Source: Friedmanniella luteola (GTDB lineage: Bacteria > Actinomycetota > Actinomycetes > Propionibacteriales > Propionibacteriaceae). From it: a stretch of 64,000 nucleotides of DNA. Of the stretch, positions 24,218-31,548 are shown piece after piece. The position numbers were made by a program, and so were the translations under genes. The stretch spans positions 4,154,001 to 4,218,000 of the forward strand of contig NZ_LT629749.1 of NCBI RefSeq assembly GCF_900105065.1, given 5' to 3'. The notes beneath the pieces were generated by a model. It had not been told where the DNA came from, searched no databases, and worked only from the letters and a program-made list of their open reading frames with translations. The first letter of the stretch is position 1; each line of letters begins with the position of its first letter.

Positions 24218-25176
24218 CCGCACCGGGCAGCGAGGACTGGCTCCGACCGCTCGGCCGCACCGGCCTGCAGGTGACGGCGGTGGCCGTCGGCGGCGCCCCG
24301 CTGGGGAGCATGCCGGAGAACTTCGGCCACGAGGTCGCCTACGACGACGGCGTCGCGCTGGCCGCCTACGTCCTGGACTCCCCGGTCCGGGTGCTCGACA
24401 CCTCCAACGGCTACAGCGGCGGGGAGTCCGAGCGCCGGATCGGCGCGGCCATCGCCCAGCGCGGCGGGGTGCCGGCGGACTTCCTGGTCACCACGAAGGT
24501 CGACGCCCGGGGCACGGACTACTCCGGCGCCCGCGTCCGGGCCAGCGTCGCGGAGTCCCGGCAACGGCTCGGGCTCGACCAGCTGCCGCTGGTCTACCTG
24601 CACGACCCCGAGTTCCACGACTTCGACGAGCTCTCCGCGCCGGGCGGCGCGGTCGACACCCTGATGGCGCTGCGGGACGAGGGCGTCATCGGCCACGTCG
24701 GGCTGGCGGGCGGCACCGCGCAGGAGATGCAGCGCTACCTGGCCCTCGGCGGCTTCGAGGTGCTGCTGGTGCACAACCGCTGGACGCTGGTCGACCGCAG
24801 CGCCACCGAGCTCGTCGCGCAGGCCGAGGACCTCGGTGTCGCCCTGGTCAACGCGGCCGTCTACGGCGGCGGCCTGCTGGCCAAGCCGGGCAGCACCACG
24901 AAGTACGGCTACCGCGAGGCGAGCCCGGTGACGCTGCAGGCGGTCGAGGCCATGCGCGCCGTCTGCGCGGAGCACGGCACCGACCTGGCCACCGCCGCTC
25001 TCCAGGCCTCCGTCCGGGACCCCCGCGTCAGCACCACGGTGGTCGGGCTCAGCCGGCCCGCGCGGCTCGATGCCCTGGTCGCCTCGTTGGGTACCGCGCT
25101 GCCCGACGCCTTGTTCGACACGTTGGAGGAGCTCCGCCCGCCGCGCGAGCACTGGCTCGACTTCTCACCGTCCTGA
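24214..25176 (+). CDS. aldo/keto reductase (D-threo-aldose/L-fucose dehydrogenase-like)
   Basis: 320-residue TIM-barrel NAD(P)-dependent reductase. Seen: LGRTGLQVTAVAVGGAPLG, LDTSNGYSGGESERRIG (catalytic Asp and Tyr region), TTKVDARG (Lys), LPLVYLHDPEFHDFDE (His) and VVGLSRPARLDALV (cofactor). The pattern matches the D-threo-aldose 1-dehydrogenase group, which oxidises L-fucose or D-arabinose. The GTG start overlaps the VOC stop (GTGA). Confidence 0.87.
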   Translation: MTAPGSEDWLRPLGRTGLQVTAVAVGGAPLGSMPENFGHEVAYDDGVALAAYVLDSPVRVLDTSNGYSGGESERRIGAAIAQRGGVPADFLVTTKVDARGTDYSGARVRASVAESRQRLGLDQLPLVYLHDPEFHDFDELSAPGGAVDTLMALRDEGVIGHVGLAGGTAQEMQRYLALGGFEVLLVHNRWTLVDRSATELVAQAEDLGVALVNAAVYGGGLLAKPGSTTKYGYREASPVTLQAVEAMRAVCAEHGTDLATAALQASVRDPRVSTTVVGLSRPARLDALVASLGTALPDALFDTLEELRPPREHWLDFSPS

Positions 25177-25211
25177 CCACCCGCCCCACCCCGTCCCACC
25201 CGAGGAGACCC

Positions 25212-26591
25212 ATGACCACCCCCACCCGCCTGCCCGCCGACTTCGTCTGGGGGACGGCGACCGCGTCGTACCAGATCGAGGGCGCCGTCGACGAGGACGG
25301 CCGCGGATCCAGCATCTGGGACACGTTCGTCCGCACCCCCGGCGCGATCTCCGACGGCACCGTGGGGGACGTGGCCGACGACCACTACCACCGCTACGCC
25401 GAGGACATCGCCCTGATGGCGTCGCTGGGCTTCAACGCCTACCGGTTCTCCATCGCCTGGCCGCGCATCCAGGCCACCGGGACGGGCCCGGCCAACCAGG
25501 CCGGCCTCGACTTCTACCGGCGGATCGCCGAGACCTGCCACGAGAACGGCATCACCCCCTGGGCGACGCTCTACCACTGGGACCTGCCGCAGGCCCTGGA
25601 GGACGAGGGCGGCTGGTTGAACCTCGACACCGCCGCCGCCTTCCGGGACTACGCGGCCCTCACCCACGACGCTCTCGGTGACGTCATCCAGCACTGGATC
25701 ACGCTCAACGAGCCGTGGTGCTCGGCCTTCCTGGGCTACGGCAACGGCGTGCACGCCCCCGGCAAGCAGGTCGGCACCGACGCGTTCAAGGCGGCGCACC
25801 ACCTGCTGCTGGGTCACGGGCTGGCGATGAACGCCCTGCGCGAGAGCCGGCACACGGACTCGATCCTGGGCATCACGCTCAACCTCTACTCGGTGCGCGC
25901 AGCCTCGGACTCCGAGGTCGACCGCGAGGCCGCCCGCCGGACCGACGGCATCGGCAACCGGCTGTTCCTCGACCCGGTGCTGCGGGGCGCGTACCCCAGC
26001 GACGTGCTGCTGGACGCCGGCCTCAGCGACTGGTTCGAGGAGCGGAGCGGCGACCTGGAGGTCATCAAGGCGCCGGTCGACTTCATGGGCATCAACTACT
26101 ACAGCCGGCACACCGCCGCCGGACCGGAGGACGGGGTCTGGAGCGACCCCTCCGTCCCCAGCGCCGCACCGGGCAGCGAGAACGTCCGGATGGTCGACAC
26201 CGGCGCCGACAAGACGCTGATGGGCTGGGAGATCCACCCGGACGGGCTCGTCGACGTCGTCGCCATGGTGGCCGAGCGCTCGGGCGACCTGCCGATCTAC
26301 ATCACCGAGAACGGTGCGGCGTACGAGGACCAGCTGGGCGCCGACGGCCAGGTCGAGGACGAGGAGCGCCGGCACTACTTCGAACTGCACACCGCGGCCT
26401 GCGCCGACGCCGTCGAGCAGGGCCTGCCGCTCAAGGGCTACTTCGCCTGGAGCTTCATGGACAACTTCGAGTGGGCGTTCGGCTTCAGCCGCCGGTTCGG
26501 GATCGTGCACGTCGACTACGACACCCAGGTGCGCACGGTGAAGAAGAGCGGCCACTGGTTCCGCGACTTCCTGGCGGCCCAGCAGGGCTGA
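25212..26591 (+). CDS. GH1 family beta-glucosidase
   Basis: 459-residue retaining glycosidase without signal peptide, so cytoplasmic. Family 1 features: FVWGTATASYQIEGA at the N-terminus, acid/base Glu167 in TLNEPW, nucleophile Glu366 in YITENGAAY, and the aglycone motif WSFMDNFEWAFGFSRRFG near the C-terminus. GAGGAG lies before the ATG at 25212. Placed after the ABC transporter, it probably hydrolyses an imported beta-linked disaccharide or glycoside to supply the island's substrate. Confidence 0.95.
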   Translation: MTTPTRLPADFVWGTATASYQIEGAVDEDGRGSSIWDTFVRTPGAISDGTVGDVADDHYHRYAEDIALMASLGFNAYRFSIAWPRIQATGTGPANQAGLDFYRRIAETCHENGITPWATLYHWDLPQALEDEGGWLNLDTAAAFRDYAALTHDALGDVIQHWITLNEPWCSAFLGYGNGVHAPGKQVGTDAFKAAHHLLLGHGLAMNALRESRHTDSILGITLNLYSVRAASDSEVDREAARRTDGIGNRLFLDPVLRGAYPSDVLLDAGLSDWFEERSGDLEVIKAPVDFMGINYYSRHTAAGPEDGVWSDPSVPSAAPGSENVRMVDTGADKTLMGWEIHPDGLVDVVAMVAERSGDLPIYITENGAAYEDQLGADGQVEDEERRHYFELHTAACADAVEQGLPLKGYFAWSFMDNFEWAFGFSRRFGIVHVDYDTQVRTVKKSGHWFRDFLAAQQG

Positions 26592-26622
26592 GGGCTCCCG
26601 CCGGGCCGACGGGTCAGACCGG

Positions 26623-26642
26623 GTGACGGTCCCGGCCGTCAC
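26623..26642. terminator. hairpin terminator between convergent genes
   Basis: GTGACGG (26623-26629) pairs with CCGTCAC (26636-26642) around a 6-base loop, between the beta-glucosidase and ROK stops. Probably serves both directions; no U-tract is present. Confidence 0.5.
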
Positions 26643-26673
26643 AGCGTCTGGCAGGTCGGCCCGGTCGGCGGGT

Positions 26674-27909
26674 TCAGCGAGCGGCCAGGGCCATCCGGCT
26701 GGACGTCTGGTGGGGCGTCAGCCGGCTGTGCAGCACCAGGGAGGCCGCGCCGAGGGCGGCGGAGATGTCGCTGGACTTCGAGAGCCCGACCTTCGTGGGG
26801 TGCACCGCGCGGACGAAGCTCAACCGCTCGAGGTCCTGCCAGATGCGGCGGAGGTAGATCTCTCCCGCCGCCCCGAAACCCGGGCCGGCCAGGATGATCT
26901 GGTCCAGGTCCAGCAGGTTGGTCACCGAGACCAGCGCCCGGGACAGGTAGAACGCGGACTCCTCGATCACCGGCAGCGCCTGCTCGTGGTCGGCGGCGGC
27001 CGCGCGGGCGACGCGCTCGGCGTCCTGCCGGATCGTCCCCGGCTCCCCCTGCAGCCCCAGCTCGTCGGCCAGGCCCGGCTGCTCCAGGGCCCGCTCCACG
27101 ATCCGGGCCGGAGCGGCCAGCATCTCCAGGCAGCCCTGGCTGCCGCACCAGCACGGCGGCCCGTGGACGTCGAGCACCATGTGCCCGATCTCGCCGACGT
27201 TGGAGGACGAGCCGCGGTAGATGTCCCCGTTGGTGACCAGGCCGAGCCCGAAACCGGTGGCCATGTAGACGGTGGCGAAGTCGGCGGAGGCCGGGATCCT
27301 GCCCACCCAGAACTCCCCGATCGCCGCGCAGGTGGAGTCGTTCTCTACGACGACGGCCAGGTCGGTCGCCGAGCTGAGGGTCTCCTCGATGTCGAAGAGC
27401 TCCCAGTCGTCGGCCTGGGGGTTGCTGCGCAGCACGTGGTGCGCGCTGTCCTGGCGGCCCGCGACGGCCATCCCGATGCCCATCAGCGTCGACCGGTCGA
27501 CGCCCGCCGACTCCACCAGCCCGGCGAGCTCGGCGGCGATCCGGGTGATGACCTCGCCCGGCGGCTCGTGGCCGATGCCGTCGGCGTCCAGCCGGGCGAT
27601 CACCTCCCCGCTGAGGTCGGTGACGAGGTAGGTGATGCTGGCGAAGTCCAGGGAGACCCCGACGGCGTGCCGCGAGCGCGCGTTGAGCTGCAGCAGGGTG
27701 CGTCGCTTGCCCCCGGTCCGGTCGCCGAACCCGACCTCGGCGATCAGGCCCTCGGTCAGCAGCTGCTTGACGATGCGGGAGATCGACGCCCCGGTGAGGC
27801 CCGAGCGGTCGGCCAGCTCGATCCGGCTGACGACGCCGCTGGAGCGGATCAGGTCGAGGATCGCGCTGTGGGTCTCGACCGCCGTCGCCCCCTTCAGGTG
27901 CTTGGCCAC
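26674..27909 (-). CDS. ROK-family transcriptional repressor
   Basis: 411 residues. The N-terminal winged helix (IRSSGVVSRIELADRSGLTGASISRIVKQLL) is followed by a ROK sugar-binding/kinase-like domain with VVVENDSTCAAIGE and the zinc motif GH-x11-CWCGSQGCLE (GHMVLDVHGPPCWCGSQGCLE split). An ATP site is poorly conserved, as in regulators such as NagC/XylR. The GTG start lies 18 bases from a 25-bp element shared with the ABC operon promoter. It probably represses the transporter/glucosidase operon and itself until the imported sugar binds. Confidence 0.92.
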   Translation of the reverse strand: MAKHLKGATAVETHSAILDLIRSSGVVSRIELADRSGLTGASISRIVKQLLTEGLIAEVGFGDRTGGKRRTLLQLNARSRHAVGVSLDFASITYLVTDLSGEVIARLDADGIGHEPPGEVITRIAAELAGLVESAGVDRSTLMGIGMAVAGRQDSAHHVLRSNPQADDWELFDIEETLSSATDLAVVVENDSTCAAIGEFWVGRIPASADFATVYMATGFGLGLVTNGDIYRGSSSNVGEIGHMVLDVHGPPCWCGSQGCLEMLAAPARIVERALEQPGLADELGLQGEPGTIRQDAERVARAAAADHEQALPVIEESAFYLSRALVSVTNLLDLDQIILAGPGFGAAGEIYLRRIWQDLERLSFVRAVHPTKVGLSKSSDISAALGAASLVLHSRLTPHQTSSRMALAAR

Positions 27910-27927
27910 GTCACGTCCACGACCGGC

Positions 27928-27952
27928 ACTTTATTACCTTGGTTGACGAAGT
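27928..27952. promoter_or_regulatory. probable ROK operator (autoregulation)
   Basis: ACTTTATTAC ... ACGAAGT (25 bases) matches 19942-19966 in front of the ABC operon at 19 of 25 positions in the same orientation. It lies 18 to 43 bases upstream of the ROK start, where a promoter is expected. Confidence 0.65.
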
Positions 27953-27965
27953 CTCCACCCCGCGG

Positions 27966-28358
27966 TCAGCCCGTGTACAGGCAGAAGGGGTGGCCCGCCG
28001 GGTCGACGTGCACCCGCACGTCGTCCTGCGGCTGGAAGGCGCTCGCGGGGGCGCCGCAGGCCTCGGCGTGCGCGCTCGCGGCCGCCAGGTCGTCGACCTC
28101 GATCTCCAGGTGCAGCTGCATCTGCTGGTCCTGGGGGCTCGCGGGGGGCCACACCGGCGCGACGTGGTGGGCCTCGGTCTGGAAGGCCAGGCTCACACCG
28201 CCGTCGGGGTCGCGGAGCACCGCCCAGTCCTCGGACGCCTCCTCGACCTCCCAGCCCAGCAGCCGCTGGTAGAAGGCGAGCAGGGCGGGGACGTCGCGGC
28301 AGCCGACGTTGACGTGGCTGAGCCGCAGCCGTGGCGCACCGGCGACCGGTCCGTTCAC
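27966..28358 (-). CDS. VOC family protein (glyoxalase-like)
   Basis: 130-residue single VOC module: LRLSHVNVGCRDVPALLAFYQRLLGW, AVLRDPDGGVSLAFQ, LHLEIEVDDLAAASAHAEACGA and VHVDPAGHPFCLYTG at the C-terminus. His and Glu positions typical of metal binding are present. The GTG at 28358 overlaps the stop of the DUF1992 gene (GTGA). No specific substrate can be named. Confidence 0.82.
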   Translation of the reverse strand: MNGPVAGAPRLRLSHVNVGCRDVPALLAFYQRLLGWEVEEASEDWAVLRDPDGGVSLAFQTEAHHVAPVWPPASPQDQQMQLHLEIEVDDLAAASAHAEACGAPASAFQPQDDVRVHVDPAGHPFCLYTG

Positions 28359-28732
28359 CGGGACCGCCGCCAGCGCTCGAGGGCGGCGTCCACGTCGACG
28401 GTGGGCACGAAGAGCGGCACCCCGTCGGGCGGGCGGCGGCGCAGGTCGAGGATCCGCCGGTTGAGGTCCTCCACCAGCGCCCGCGCGACGGCCTCGTCGC
28501 GCTGGTCGGCCAGGGTGGCGGGCAGCTGCTCGACCTCCCGGCGCAGGGCCAGACCCGGCGGCAGCGGTGCCGAGATCTTCTCCCGCTCGATCAGCCCCTT
28601 GACCCACCAGTCCGGGTCGTGCGGGCCCTTGATGCCCGGGATCGGGCGGCCGGCGCCGGGCAGGTCGTCGAACGCGCCCCGCTCCTGCGCCTCGCGGACC
28701 TGGCGGTCCACCCAGCTCTCGTACCGCTCCAT
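28355..28732 (-). CDS. DUF1992 (DnaJ homologue subfamily C member 28-like) protein
   Basis: 125 residues. The family signature MERYESWVDRQVREAQERG, FDDLPGAGRPIPG and DPDWWVKGLIERE is unmistakable, followed by LPATLADQRDEAVARALVEDLNRRIL. The function is unknown; the name reflects similarity to DNAJC28, but there is no J domain here. GGAGGGG precedes the ATG at 28732. Coupled with the VOC gene downstream. Confidence 0.88.
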   Translation of the reverse strand: MERYESWVDRQVREAQERGAFDDLPGAGRPIPGIKGPHDPDWWVKGLIEREKISAPLPPGLALRREVEQLPATLADQRDEAVARALVEDLNRRILDLRRRPPDGVPLFVPTVDVDAALERWRRSR

Positions 28733-28819
28733 GCGTGGCCCCTCCGCAGATGACACGTGCGCCCGAGCCTAGCCACCGCACGCCGGGTCGGTGCGGCTCC
28801 GGTGTGCCACCCTGGGTCC

Positions 28820-29524
28820 GTGGACCCCTGGAGCATCGGGCTGGCGGTGCTGGTGGTCGTGGGCCTGGCGGCCGTCGTCTTCGGCGCCCTCTACGACCGC
28901 GCGCGCAACCGGCGCCGCGCCGCCGAGATGCTGGCGCCGCCCGACCGGGTGATCCCGCACTTCCGGGCCGACGCCCCGACCCCGCACTACCTCTCCGAGC
29001 TGCAGGCCCGCCGGCCGGCCGAGGAGGCCCGGCCCGCCGTGCTCGACGACGCGACCCGTGCGGAGGTCGAGCGCCAGCTGGCGGCCGACAGCGGCCCGGA
29101 CGTGGGTTCGGGCTGGGCGTCGGCGGACTTCGTCACCGACGCGGCGACCGGCTGGGCCGTGCTGGAGGACCCCGTCGTGCTCGTCTGCGCCGACGAGGTG
29201 GCCAGCCTCCGGGAGCTGCTGGGCCTGCTGGAACGGCTGCTGCTGAGCCGGACGCCGCTGGTCCTGGTCGCTCCCCGGGTCTCCCGCGAGGTGCTGGCCA
29301 CCCTGGAGGTGAACCGGATCCGCGGCCTCCTGGCCGTGGTCGTGGTGCTGGTGGGCGACCCGGCCGCCCGGGACGCCCTCGCCTCCGGCTGCGGCGCCAC
29401 CGCGGTCGACCGGGCCGACCGGCAGGCCGGCTACCTCCCGCCCGAGGCCCTCGGCCGCTGCCGCCGCTGGGTCAGCACCGACCGGCGCAGCCTGGCCGTC
29501 ACCCGGGAGACCAGCGCCGCCTGA
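28820..29524 (+). CDS. membrane-anchored GroEL apical-domain-like protein
   Basis: 234 residues. One N-terminal transmembrane helix (about residues 5-24) with a basic flank RARNRRR, a linker, then from about residue 96 to 225 a sequence that follows the GroEL apical domain in order: GWASADFVTD (GroEL GYLSPYF), WAVLEDPVVLVCADEVASLRELL, LERLLLSRTPLVLVAPRVS, LATLEVNRIRGLLAVVVV, and finally GYLPPEALGRCRRWVS matching the ATLEDLGQAKRV segment. No equatorial or ATPase domain is present, so it cannot be a working chaperonin by itself. A membrane-tethered peptide-binding platform is a possible role (inference). Start GTG at 28820, possibly leaderless (CACCCT six bases before). Confidence 0.75.
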   Translation: MDPWSIGLAVLVVVGLAAVVFGALYDRARNRRRAAEMLAPPDRVIPHFRADAPTPHYLSELQARRPAEEARPAVLDDATRAEVERQLAADSGPDVGSGWASADFVTDAATGWAVLEDPVVLVCADEVASLRELLGLLERLLLSRTPLVLVAPRVSREVLATLEVNRIRGLLAVVVVLVGDPAARDALASGCGATAVDRADRQAGYLPPEALGRCRRWVSTDRRSLAVTRETSAA

Positions 29525-29542
29525 GACCCCTACGCTGCCCGT

Positions 29543-29923
29543 GTGGCGGAGACGGGTGCGGACCGGCGGTGGCCGCGGCAGGTCTACGGCGTCGGCAGCG
29601 AGCCCGACCCCCGCTTCAGCTTCGCCAACGAGCGCACGTTCCTCGCCTGGGTGCGGACGGCCCTGGGGTTCGTCGCCGCGGGGGTGGCGCTGGCCGCGGT
29701 CGGCCGGCTGGGCGCCGGGCTCGACGTCGAGGCCCGGGTCGCCGCGCTGCTGCTGGTCCTCGCGGGGATGGTCAGCGGGGTGGGGGCGCTGGCCCGGTGG
29801 ATCCGCAACGAGCGTGCACTCCGGCTGGACGAGCCGCTGCCGTCCTCGGCCCTGCTGCTGGTGGTCACCGGGATCGTCGTGCTGGCTGCGGCGGTGGCCC
29901 TGGTCGTGGTCACGTTCGCGTGA
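29543..29923 (+). CDS. DUF202/YidH family membrane protein
   Basis: 126 residues with the family signature DPRFSFANERTFLAWVRTALGFVAAGVAL and three membrane helices. Function unknown (YidH-like). A TACGCT -10 box lies six bases before the GTG start, suggesting a leaderless message. Followed four bases later by a second member of the same family, so the pair may form a heteromer. Confidence 0.87.
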   Translation: MAETGADRRWPRQVYGVGSEPDPRFSFANERTFLAWVRTALGFVAAGVALAAVGRLGAGLDVEARVAALLLVLAGMVSGVGALARWIRNERALRLDEPLPSSALLLVVTGIVVLAAAVALVVVTFA

Positions 29924-29927
29924 GCCG

Positions 29928-30281
29928 GTGAGCCCGCCCCCCGCCGCGCGTCCCGGGCCGTGGGACCCGGGCCTGCAGAGCGAGCGGACGGCGCTGGCCT
30001 GGCAGCGGACCCTGCTCTCGGGGCTGGCCTGCGCGCTGGTCGTCGCCCGGCTGCTGGCGCTGGTGTCCGGGCCCGCCGCCGTGGTGACGGGGATCGCCGC
30101 CCTCGTCACCACCGCTGCGCTGGCCGTGCTGGCGCGGCGCCGCTCCCGGCGCAACGACGCCGCCCTGCGTCAGCACCGGCCGCTCGCGGACGCCCGGGCT
30201 CCCCTGCTGCTCTGCGTGCTCGTGGTGCTCACCGCCGCCGGGGCGGCCGTCGTCGTGCTGGGTGCGGGCCCTCAGTCGTAG
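29928..30281 (+). CDS. DUF202 family membrane protein, second copy
   Basis: 117 residues. DPGLQSERTALAWQRTLLSGLACALV is the divergent DUF202 signature; three hydrophobic segments follow with a basic loop RRRSRRNDAALRQHRP. It starts four bases after the first DUF202 gene. Its 3' end overlaps the convergent metallopeptidase gene by ten bases. Confidence 0.83.
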   Translation: MSPPPAARPGPWDPGLQSERTALAWQRTLLSGLACALVVARLLALVSGPAAVVTGIAALVTTAALAVLARRRSRRNDAALRQHRPLADARAPLLLCVLVVLTAAGAAVVVLGAGPQS

Positions 30282-30625
30282 CCGAGCTCGTGCAGCCGGT
30301 CGTCGTCGATGCCGAAGTGGTGGGCGATCTCGTGCACGACGGTGATGTGCACCTCCTCGACGACGTCCTCGTGGGTGTCGCAGACCGCGAGGATCGGCAG
30401 CCGGTAGATGAGGATGCGGTCCGGCAGCACCCCGGCGTAGAAGTCGCCGCGCTCGGTCAGCGGGACCCCGTCGTAGAGGCCGAGCAGGCCGGCCAGGTCG
30501 GGCGGTGGTGCGTCCTCCACCAGGATCACGCAGTTCTCGACCAGTGCGAGCAGCTCGTCCGGCACCTCGTCGAGCGCCTGCTGGACCAGGAGCTCGAACT
30601 CCTGGGCCGCCATGGCCACCGTCAC
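30272..30625 (-). CDS. zincin-like metallopeptidase family protein (PF06262)
   Basis: 117 residues with VVHEIAHHFGID near the C-terminus: the HExxH zinc motif of the small minimal-gluzincin-like family. FELLVQQALDEVPDELL is the typical N-terminus. The GTG at 30625 overlaps the upstream stop as GTGA; the ATG at 30613 is an alternative. No signal peptide, so cytoplasmic. Substrates of this family are unknown. Confidence 0.85.
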   Translation of the reverse strand: MTVAMAAQEFELLVQQALDEVPDELLALVENCVILVEDAPPPDLAGLLGLYDGVPLTERGDFYAGVLPDRILIYRLPILAVCDTHEDVVEEVHITVVHEIAHHFGIDDDRLHELGYD

Positions 30626-31290
30626 CCCGCCACCTCGGAGGCGGCACGCGGAGCCGGGCCGAGGAGCCGGTCGAGCCACCAGACCAGCGCCGACAGGGCG
30701 AAGAGGAAGACGGCGATGCCGAGCGCCGCCACGGTCACGGCCGCCGCACCGTTCGCGCCGACGTCGAGGAAGGGGTAGGGGTACCAGCCGGTCAGGGCGC
30801 CGACGACCAGGGTGTAGAAGAGCCAGACGAAGGGGTAGACCAGCGCCAGCAGCACGACCCGCCGGTCCACCCGCCGACGCGGCCCGAACAGCACCCAGCC
30901 GACGACGGCCAGCAGGGGCACGGCGACGTGCAGCAGCTTGTCGACCGCGTAGGACCACCCGGCCAGGTCGAGCAGCGGGCGGAGCAGGAACCAGTGCACG
31001 ATGCCGGTGATGGTGATCGCGACGACCGCGTCCAGCCGCAGCACCCGCCAGACCGGCCCGTCGACGTGGGGGTCGCGGGCCGCCGCCACCGTCGTCGCCA
31101 GCACGAGCAGGTTCGACAGGATCGTGAAGTAGCTGACGAGGTGGAACAGCCGCTCGGCCAGGCCGGGCGGGTCGACCTCGACCAGGGTGGCGCTGCCCTG
31201 GACGGTGAGCACGAGCTGCGCCAGCAGGGCGAACGCCGCGACGAGGGCCGTCAGACCGTGGAACACGCGCGCCGCCGGGGTCGACCTCAT
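30622..31290 (-). CDS. Pr6Pr family membrane protein
   Basis: 222 residues with about six to seven transmembrane helices and the family features FHLVSYFTILSNLLVL, ITGIVHWFLLRP, HVAVPLLAVVGWVLFGPR, and VYPFVWLFYTLVVGALTGWYPYPFLD. Function not established. ATG at 31290 chosen as the start; a GTG at 31311 is possible. Its stop overlaps the metallopeptidase start (GTGA). Confidence 0.82.
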   Translation of the reverse strand: MRSTPAARVFHGLTALVAAFALLAQLVLTVQGSATLVEVDPPGLAERLFHLVSYFTILSNLLVLATTVAAARDPHVDGPVWRVLRLDAVVAITITGIVHWFLLRPLLDLAGWSYAVDKLLHVAVPLLAVVGWVLFGPRRRVDRRVVLLALVYPFVWLFYTLVVGALTGWYPYPFLDVGANGAAAVTVAALGIAVFLFALSALVWWLDRLLGPAPRAASEVAG

Positions 31291-31407
31291 GCGCGGCAGC
31301 CTAGTGGCCACCGCCCAGGCCTCCGGACACCTGAATCACATTGATGAAACTACACCGGTGCTATCCGCGTGTCGGCTTGCCAGACCGTCCAAATCGTTAC
31401 TCAACCC

Positions 31408-31437
31408 TTGCTTCGTCCCCTGGGACACGCTTAGAGT
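31408..31437 (+). promoter_or_regulatory. promoter of the SH3-domain hydrolase gene
   Basis: TTGCTT (31408-31413), 18 bases, TAGAGT (31432-31437). Transcription from here would leave a leader of about 105 bases before the ATG at 31549, long enough for a structured control element; I could not match it to a known riboswitch. Confidence 0.45.
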
Positions 31438-31548
31438 CCTGAGCAACCTGGGGTTCCTGTGACGGACGTGACGCGATTGTTGTGCTGTCTCTCCCAGGGC
31501 TCGGGTGCACGCAGAGCCGTCGCCGACGGCCTCCAGGAGGGACTCCGA

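Noticed and set aside
28355-30281. Reading the GroEL-like, DUF1992 and DUF202 genes as a defence system
   Set aside because: They are on different strands or separately promoted, with no nuclease, NTPase or toxin gene nearby; only the GroEL-like domain is unusual.
31438-31548. Claim of a ydaO-type c-di-AMP riboswitch
   Set aside because: Position fits but I cannot see the conserved core; only recorded as an unassigned leader.
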